Both the position numbers and the translations under genes were made by a program. This document shows positions 23,485 through 28,351 of a DNA stretch of 28,351 nt, in pieces; the stretch's first letter is position 1, and each line of letters begins with the position of its first letter. A model generated the notes under the pieces. That model worked only from the letters and a program-made list of their open reading frames with translations, had not been told where the DNA came from and searched no databases. The stretch is from JADCGM01 sp943368345 (GTDB taxonomy: Bacteria > Pseudomonadota > Alphaproteobacteria > Sphingomonadales > Sphingomonadaceae). The DNA lies in the NCBI GenBank assembly GCA_943368345.1, contig CALRKY020000036.1:1-28351 (forward strand), written 5' to 3'.

Positions 23485-23726
23485 CGACCGGTCCGTTCCT
23501 CATACGTGGCACCGCCTCGCAAACCAGGCACCCCTTCGCGCAGTCCCGCAACAGCCCGTTCATAGGCCGCGCGGAATTCCGGATCGTCCATTCTGGCGTT
23601 CCGCTTGGGTGTGATTTCAGCCACCACCACGCCGTTGCTGGTGATATCAATGACTTCGCCTGAACGGGCGCGAGCGATTGCGCGCGAAACATTGGCATTG
23701 AGTTCACGAATAGACAGAACACCCAC
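23481..23726 (-). CDS. Phd/YefM-type antitoxin
   Basis: This 81-residue antitoxin has an N-terminal Phd/YefM DNA-binding fold (LSIRELNANVSRAIARARSGEVIDITSNG, then VVVAEITP) and a disordered C-terminal tail with many Arg and Glu that would wrap the toxin. The start is most likely GTG 23726, because GGAGG lies five bases upstream; an in-frame ATG at 23738 falls in front of that site and inside the operator. It is followed by the PIN toxin with a TTGA overlap. A perfect 21-bp palindrome at the promoter suggests autorepression. The Phd-type antitoxin with a PIN partner is a known combination. Confidence 0.87.
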   Translation of the reverse strand: MGVLSIRELNANVSRAIARARSGEVIDITSNGVVVAEITPKRNARMDDPEFRAAYERAVAGLREGVPGLRGGATYEERTGR

Positions 23727-23736
23727 GGCAACCTCC

Positions 23737-23757
23737 ATGTTGCAACTGTTGCAACAT
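23737..23757. promoter_or_regulatory. palindromic operator of the toxin-antitoxin genes
   Basis: ATGTTGCAAC and GTTGCAACAT form perfect ten-base arms around a single central base. The palindrome covers part of the -10 element and the antitoxin leader, the usual site for binding by the antitoxin or toxin-antitoxin complex. Confidence 0.75.
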
Positions 23758-23781
23758 AGGCCTTTGGACGGGCTTTGGCAA
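23753..23781 (-). promoter_or_regulatory. promoter of the toxin-antitoxin genes
   Basis: On the minus strand TTGCCA (complement of 23776-23781) and TATGTT (complement of 23753-23758) are separated by exactly 17 bases. The -10 element overlaps the palindromic operator, so binding there would block RNA polymerase. Confidence 0.6.
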
Positions 23782-23785
23782 ACCG

Positions 23786-25981
23786 TCAGCGCAGGCGGAT
23801 CACCGGGAGGACGCTGGCATAGTCATCGGTCCAGACCCGCAGGTCCGCCCGGGTCTTGATCGGTCGCCAGCCGCCATCGGCGGTCAATGTCCGGATGCTG
23901 TCCGGATCTCGCGAAAGGGCGATCCACCAGGACGGGGTGTCCCATTGCCCATGCGGCTGTACGCTCGGGTCCGGTGGATTGTAACGGCGGACACTGACGG
24001 TCCAACCGCCCGCAGTAGCGATTTTTGCGACCACCGGCTCAAGATCGATGAACCGGTTGGAGATATGCACCAGCAGCAATCCACCCGGCTTCAGCGCCTC
24101 GGCATAGCCGTCAAAGGCCTGGGTGGTCATCAGGTGGAGTGGGATGGCATCCGATGAAAAGGCATCGACGGCGATGGTGTCGAACCGCTTCGGGTAGGCC
24201 TTCAGCCGCAGCCGGGCATCGCCCAAATCAACCCGCAGGTCAGGCTTGCAGATTGAGATATAGTTGAACAGCGGGTCGGTGCGCGCGATGCGGACCACCA
24301 GCGGATCGATTTCGAACGCCGTCCAGCGCTGCCCCGGTTTGGCGTAGCAGCTCAGCGTACCGGCCCCCAGCCCGATGAAGGCAATGTCGCTGTCGGCTGG
24401 CATCGCCCTGAGCGCCCGTCCGGCCCCGCTTTCCGGGGCATAATAGGTCATTGGGCGGTTGGTCATGCCGGGGACGATACTCTGCACCCCGTGCAGGGTG
24501 GTGCCGTGCAGAAACTCGCGCACGCCCCGTTCCCCATTGGTGCGAACCGAATAAATGCCAAAGAAACTGCGTTCCCGCGCAAAGGGGATTTGCGAAATCT
24601 TGAGCGCCTGCCAACCGCCCAGCGCCAGCATCAGCGCGGTCAGATAGGTCGCAAACGCCAGCCGGTGACCGATGGCGACGACGGCCAGCAGCGCCGTCAC
24701 GCCCAGCATCAGCGCACCAACGTCCTGCATTTTGCCGGGTGCCATCAACCACAACCCCGCCCACCAGGATGCTGCAATCGCGGCAACTGGCAACGCGCCG
24801 CCAATCAGCAACCGGACGGACCGCTTCTGCCACAGCCGCCCGAACCAGGGGATCAACGGCGTGGCAGGCAGCAGCAGCGCCGCCAGCACGATCAGGATCG
24901 GATGCTCATAGCCCGAATCGAACAGCATCGGGGCGAGCAGGCCGCAAAACAGCCCGCCCAGCATGCCGCCAACCGACACCCAGACGTAGAAATCGGTCAG
25001 CTGATCTGGGCCAGGTCGGGTTCTTGCCAGCTCCCCGTGCAGTGCCAGCGCGACATAGAACAGCAACACCAGATCGAGCGAGGCCATGATGACCGCCTGT
25101 CCCCCGGACGCCAGAAAGGCATAGGCCCCCAGTACAAGGAGGACCGCAGGTGCTATTCGGGCGGCGTGGCGGCTGAACCCCTCGCCACCATCGGCAAAGG
25201 CGACGATGAAGGTGACGAGATACAGGCCAAGCGGGATGACCCACAGCAGCGGCATCGCCATGATGTCGGTGGTCAAATGGGTGGTGGTCGACAGCATCAT
25301 GCCAGACGGTACGAAGGCGATCAGCGTCCAGCGCACCCGGTCGCGCCAGCTGACGGTGGATCGGGGTTTGTCCGCCACCGCAACCGGGGCCGGGCTGTTT
25401 CGCGCCGCAATAGCGCACAGCGCCACCAGTGCGATCAACAGCGCAAAGCCACCGGACCACATGATCGCCTGCCCACCAAGGGCCAGCTGCGGCTCCACCA
25501 GCAACGGGTAAGCGATGAGCGCCAGCAGGCTCCCCGCGTTTGAGGCGGCGTACAGGAAATAAGGGTCACGCCCGCCACTGGCCCGTGCGAACCAGGACTG
25601 CATCAGCGGGGCCTGCGCCGAAATTGCAAAGAACAACGGCCCGATGGACAGGGTCAGCAGCATCAGCAACCAAGGGGCAGGATTGGCGGCGACATCAGGC
25701 GGAGCCAGGTCCCGCAGCCCAATCGGTAGCGTCAATGCGGCAACCAACAGCAGTGCCAGATGCACGCCAATCTGAGCCCTGATCTGCAACCGGCTCAGCG
25801 CATGGGCATAGAGATAGCCAGCGAGCAGCACCGCCTGATAGAATAGCATCGCGGTGTTCCACACCGCCGGTGCGCCGCCCAGTTTCGGCAGCGCCAACCG
25901 CGCGATCATCGGCTGCACCAGAAACAGCAGGAAAGACCCGACAAAGATCGTCAGTGTGAACAGCCGCGCCGGATTTTTCAT
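23786..25981 (-). CDS. membrane protein fused to a spermidine-synthase-like methyltransferase-fold domain
   Basis: This 731-residue two-part protein begins with about 11-12 hydrophobic segments (roughly residues 8-470), starting FTLTIFVGSFLLFLVQPMIA. The C-terminal soluble domain (about 533-731) has a spermidine synthase fold: GLGAGT (537-542) and EIDP (557-560) form the nucleotide-binding region. DAFSSD (606-611) places acidic residues near the active site, and AIPLHL follows. The arrangement is that of proteins annotated as fused MFS/spermidine synthase. Whether such proteins make polyamines is unproven. The start is ATG 25981, with no other plausible one. The antitoxin promoter lies directly after its stop. 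Confidence 0.85.
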   Translation of the reverse strand: MKNPARLFTLTIFVGSFLLFLVQPMIARLALPKLGGAPAVWNTAMLFYQAVLLAGYLYAHALSRLQIRAQIGVHLALLLVAALTLPIGLRDLAPPDVAANPAPWLLMLLTLSIGPLFFAISAQAPLMQSWFARASGGRDPYFLYAASNAGSLLALIAYPLLVEPQLALGGQAIMWSGGFALLIALVALCAIAARNSPAPVAVADKPRSTVSWRDRVRWTLIAFVPSGMMLSTTTHLTTDIMAMPLLWVIPLGLYLVTFIVAFADGGEGFSRHAARIAPAVLLVLGAYAFLASGGQAVIMASLDLVLLFYVALALHGELARTRPGPDQLTDFYVWVSVGGMLGGLFCGLLAPMLFDSGYEHPILIVLAALLLPATPLIPWFGRLWQKRSVRLLIGGALPVAAIAASWWAGLWLMAPGKMQDVGALMLGVTALLAVVAIGHRLAFATYLTALMLALGGWQALKISQIPFARERSFFGIYSVRTNGERGVREFLHGTTLHGVQSIVPGMTNRPMTYYAPESGAGRALRAMPADSDIAFIGLGAGTLSCYAKPGQRWTAFEIDPLVVRIARTDPLFNYISICKPDLRVDLGDARLRLKAYPKRFDTIAVDAFSSDAIPLHLMTTQAFDGYAEALKPGGLLLVHISNRFIDLEPVVAKIATAGGWTVSVRRYNPPDPSVQPHGQWDTPSWWIALSRDPDSIRTLTADGGWRPIKTRADLRVWTDDYASVLPVIRLR

Positions 25982-26116
25982 GCGAGCAACGGACTCCCGG
26001 AAACAGGATGGAAACTGCAGTTACATCGGCCGCAATACCATTGATGACCGACCGGTCGAGCGTGAAATTGGCCAATCATCGGTTGCACTGGACCATATTG
26101 CATGAGAGTTTGAGCT

Positions 26117-26932
26117 ATGAAACGCTTTACCTTTGCTCTGGTTCTGCTGGGTCTTGTAGCAGCTGCGCCGCTTCCCAAACTGACGGCAGATGAGGCCATC
26201 GCGGTAAAAGCAGCAGGCGCGCGCGGCCGATTGCTGTTTCAACTTGATCGGGCAGCATGGATCACCACCGACACACTGGTGGCACAATTACCGAAGGAAC
26301 GGCAAAGCGAAATACGCGGTTGGATCGTTTCGCCTGCAGACGGTCAATTCAAAGTGACCTATTTCGGCCTGACCAATGACCAACCTTATGGGGTTTATGT
26401 CGCATTTGTAACGGGTAAGAAGGTAGAATTGGCGCTCCAGATCGAGCGCGGAGGTCCTTGGAAATTCAGTGACGCGGAATTATTGATGGCGCGCGCTGTC
26501 CTGATCGCTCGCCAGAATGCTGTCGGGCCGTGGTGTACCAGTGTTCTGCCCAATACAATCGTTGTGCCGCCATCCGAGTTAGGAAGTAGCGTATCGGTTT
26601 ATGTCCTAAGCGCGGAAGAAAAGCCGGGCGAGATTCCTTTGGGTGGGGATTATCGGTTCGATATCGACAAGCGCGGTGACGTCGTGGGAAGTCGCGCTTA
26701 CACCAAATCATGCCTAATCGCACCAAAGGTCGGCGGACCGGGCAAACCTGCAGCGTTCCTGACAAGCCACTTGCTGGATCCCGTCCCGACGGAGATCCAT
26801 TCCTTCGTTTCCTACGCTGCGGGGATACCGCTGTTTGTCGTGACCAATGATGGCCGAGTGTGGGAAGTTAACAAGGACAAAATCCGTCTCGTCGGCAACG
26901 TCGCTGATTCAAACGGTCATCTACCCAAGTAG
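26117..26932 (+). CDS. secreted hypothetical protein with signal peptide
   Basis: This 271-residue protein has a signal peptide (MKRFTFALVLLGLVAAAP). I do not recognise its family firmly. The mature part has two cysteines, Cys140 in GPWCTSVLP and Cys199 in AYTKSCLIAP, that could form a disulfide, and a tract IPLGGDYRFDIDKRGDVVG. The tail VTNDGRVWEVNKDKIRLV looks like a beta-strand pair. Sampled lines show about 45-57% GC, against clearly higher values in neighbours, which hints at transfer. Its 3' end overlaps hemB by 12 bp on the opposite strand. The 135-bp space before it shows no clear promoter. Confidence 0.72.
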   Translation: MKRFTFALVLLGLVAAAPLPKLTADEAIAVKAAGARGRLLFQLDRAAWITTDTLVAQLPKERQSEIRGWIVSPADGQFKVTYFGLTNDQPYGVYVAFVTGKKVELALQIERGGPWKFSDAELLMARAVLIARQNAVGPWCTSVLPNTIVVPPSELGSSVSVYVLSAEEKPGEIPLGGDYRFDIDKRGDVVGSRAYTKSCLIAPKVGGPGKPAAFLTSHLLDPVPTEIHSFVSYAAGIPLFVVTNDGRVWEVNKDKIRLVGNVADSNGHLPK

Positions 26933-27913
26933 CCGGGCCGCGTCTCTTGCATGATAGGTCAACACCCCTGAACAGCCCGCGCGTTTGAAGGCGGTGAGTG
27001 TCTCCAGAATCCCTTTGTCGCGGTCCAGAACCCCCGCTGCGACCGCAGCCTCGATCATCGCATACTCGCCGCTCACCTGATAAGCAAAAACAGGGACTTG
27101 AAACTGTTCCTTCACGCGGTGGACGATGTCGAGATAGGGCAGGCCGGGCTTGACCATGACGCTGTCGGCCCCTTCGGCGAGGTCCAGGGCGACTTCGCGC
27201 AATGCTTCCTCGGCATTGGCATAATCCATCTGGTAGGTTTTCTTATCGCCCTTCAGAAAGCCCGATGAACCAACCGCATCGCGGAACGGGCCGTAGAAGG
27301 CGGAGGCATATTTGGCCGAATAGGCCATGATTTGCACATCCGTGAACCGCTCCCCCTCCAGCGCGGCGCGGATCGCGCCGACACGGCCGTCCATCATGTC
27401 CGACGGCGCGATAATATCCGCCCCGGCGCGCGCCTGATTGAGCGACTGGCCGACCAATATCTCAAGGGTCGGGTCATTGAGGATGCGCCCTGCGTCGTCG
27501 AGCAGCCCGTCATGCCCGTGGCTGGTATAAGGGTCGAGCGCCACATCGGTCAGCACGCCGATGTCACCGGTCGCATCCTTGATTGCCCGGATGGCGCGAC
27601 ACATCAGATTGTCGGGATTGAGCGCCTCCCGCCCATCGTCGCTGCGCCGGTCGCCTTGCGTGTTGGGGAACAGCGCGATGCACGGGATGCCCAGTGCCGC
27701 CGCCTCCTTCGCCGCCGCGCCGAGCAGGTCCACCGATAACCGCTCCACCCCCGGCATGGTCCGGATCGGCTCGCGGTTGCCCGTCCCTTGCGCGACGAAC
27801 ACCGGCCAGATCAGGTCGGCTGGCGTCAAAACAGTTTCGGCCACCATCGCGCGGGACCACGCCGACGCCCGGCTGCGGCGAAGACGAAGCGCCGGATAGG
27901 ATGCATCACTCAT
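26921..27913 (-). CDS. hemB: delta-aminolevulinic acid dehydratase (porphobilinogen synthase)
   Basis: This 330-residue enzyme condenses two 5-aminolevulinate molecules to porphobilinogen in heme biosynthesis. The two active-site lysines are Lys201 (YSAKYASAFYGPFR) and Lys255 (SVMVKPGLPYLDI). The metal region reads TDVALDPYTSHGHDG, with Asp replacing the cysteines of the zinc form, so this is the Mg-dependent class, as in Pseudomonas. ATG 27913 gives the normal length; an in-frame extension to 28045 runs into an intergenic repeat and adds non-family residues. GGGG lies upstream of the start, next to a 15-bp palindrome. The 3' end overlaps the converging hypothetical gene by 12 bp. Confidence 0.96.
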   Translation of the reverse strand: MSDASYPALRLRRSRASAWSRAMVAETVLTPADLIWPVFVAQGTGNREPIRTMPGVERLSVDLLGAAAKEAAALGIPCIALFPNTQGDRRSDDGREALNPDNLMCRAIRAIKDATGDIGVLTDVALDPYTSHGHDGLLDDAGRILNDPTLEILVGQSLNQARAGADIIAPSDMMDGRVGAIRAALEGERFTDVQIMAYSAKYASAFYGPFRDAVGSSGFLKGDKKTYQMDYANAEEALREVALDLAEGADSVMVKPGLPYLDIVHRVKEQFQVPVFAYQVSGEYAMIEAAVAAGVLDRDKGILETLTAFKRAGCSGVLTYHARDAARLLG

Positions 27914-27920
27914 CTGACCC

Positions 27921-27935
27921 CAATAGCCGCTATTG
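27921..27935. promoter_or_regulatory. 15-bp palindrome directly upstream of hemB start
   Basis: CAATAGC-C-GCTATTG is a perfect inverted repeat whose edge lies eight bases from the hemB start codon and touches the likely ribosome site. It could be an operator or an mRNA hairpin controlling hemB translation. Confidence 0.4.
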
Positions 27936-27990
27936 CGGGAGCGGCAAATGGGGGGGAACTGATCCCCATCCATTGTCCCAATATCTGCCA

Positions 27991-28090
27991 TCCCTGACTT
28001 GATCCGGGACCCAGCGGGACAGGAATGCGCGAGCTTTGCTCGCACTTCATATGGCGAAGCAACTGGGTCCCGACGTTCGCCCGGATGACT
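27991..28090. repeat. palindromic intergenic repeat (sphingomonad type)
   Basis: CGGGACCCAG (28005-28014) and CTGGGTCCCG (28063-28072) form ten-base inverted arms, with outer ATCCGGG (28002-28008) and CCCGGAT (28080-28086). An inner hairpin GCGAGC-TTT-GCTCGC lies at 28029-28043. This resembles mobile-like repeats abundant in sphingomonad intergenic spaces, but only one full copy is present here. A degenerate hairpin at 11122-11140 could be related. Confidence 0.6.
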
Positions 28091-28093
28091 GGT

Positions 28094-28351
28094 TGAGCTT
28101 CTGCCGACTTCACGGCCATCAAGTTAGCCTACCGCAGCTTCCTTTTCGAAGTCCATGGGACTGAGATACCCCAAGGTCGAGGGCCTGCGCGTCTGGTTGT
28201 AAAAGCGCTCGATATAGTCGAACATATCGGCCCTTGGTTGGTCCTGCGTTCGGCAGGTTTTTCGCGCGACGTGTTCGGTTTTCAGCGACGAGACCCGAAG
28301 GGCAGCGCAGCCAACTCTGCGACCCACTTCTGGTTGGGGCTCTCTGCGGCG
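28094..28351 (-). mobile_element. IS3-family element, deleted transposase remnant
   Basis: On the minus strand, 28327-28124 carries the C-terminal end of an IS3-family OrfB: SSLKTEHVARKTC, then FDYIERFYNQTRRPSTLGYLSP. At the edge, 28350-28315, another frame reads AESPNQKWVAE, the start of the integrase core. The middle is missing, including most of the DDE catalytic core, and the two parts are in different frames, so this is a decayed fragment with an internal deletion. A probable terminal repeat starts at 28094 (TGAGCTTCTGCCGACTT). The element continues beyond the window. Confidence 0.75.
28124..28291 (-). pseudogene. C-terminal fragment of IS3-family OrfB transposase
   Basis: These codons from SSLKTEH to the TAA stop at 28126-28124 match the conserved last 50-60 residues of IS3-family OrfB (FDYIERFYN and TLGYLSPMDFE). 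The residues before SSLKTE are not transposase sequence, which marks the deletion junction at about 28290-28315. The fragment has lost the catalytic DDE residues apart from any near the tail, so it cannot be active. Confidence 0.75.

Noticed and set aside
24491..25543. 350-codon plus-strand open frame
   Set aside because: It is antisense to the membrane/spermidine-synthase fusion, and its translation is Gln/Arg-rich low complexity.
27914..28045. Longer hemB start
   Set aside because: It would translate through the palindromic intergenic repeat and adds residues not found in the family.
1..28351. CRISPR arrays, tRNA or rRNA genes, prophage or defence operons
   Set aside because: I saw no regularly spaced repeats, no tRNA cloverleaf or rRNA sequence, and no phage or defence genes other than the toxin-antitoxin pair.

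Overview
The window looks like chromosome of a GC-rich alphaproteobacterium, most likely a member of the Sphingomonadales. This rests on gene content and style (TonB receptor, two acyl-CoA dehydrogenases, DUF885 and S9 exported peptidases, a small-form PurL), very tight start/stop overlaps, and a right-hand intergenic repeat with GGGACCCAG/CTGGGTCCC arms of a kind common in sphingomonad genomes. The taxonomic call is an inference; there is no rRNA or tRNA in the window.

Layout. Positions 1-79 hold the start of an IS5-family transposase on the minus strand, followed by a visibly AT-richer stretch (about 42-48% GC in the lines counted) with one small membrane ORF. Positions 537-6564 carry three exported peptidase-like genes (DUF885, S9, S10) interleaved with an acyl-CoA dehydrogenase. 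Positions 6620-11087 carry a Sua5-type threonylcarbamoyl-AMP synthase, a second larger acyl-CoA dehydrogenase, and a minus-strand run nitroreductase - GntR regulator - CysQ. Positions 11143-13961 hold a TonB-dependent receptor coupled to a DUF4239-like membrane protein.

Positions 13939-16750 are a translation/GTPase operon read right to left: rplY (L25), pth, ychF and a MaoC-like hydratase. Positions 16846-21180 are a second very tight operon read right to left: purL, an iodotyrosine-deiodinase-like nitroreductase, a TraB/GumN protein and a PKHD-type 2OG-Fe(II) oxygenase. A DUF457/YdjM-like membrane protein lies upstream of purL and diverges from a YhhQ-type queuosine-precursor transporter, which is coupled to a small membrane protein.

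Positions 23041-23781 hold a complete Phd-like antitoxin / PIN toxin module with a readable promoter and a perfect palindromic operator. It is followed by a membrane/spermidine-synthase-like fusion, a lower-GC secreted hypothetical protein, hemB, a palindromic intergenic repeat and a deleted IS3-family transposase remnant running off the right edge.

Most of the window is ordinary core metabolism, and I do not see a clear new multi-gene defence or biosynthetic system. The points most worth checking are the deiodinase-like flavoprotein with an intact Glu-Tyr-Lys triad inside the purL operon, the operator-like repeats at gntR, hemB and the toxin-antitoxin genes, the rplY-pth hairpin, and the habit of overlapping 3' ends at convergent gene pairs.
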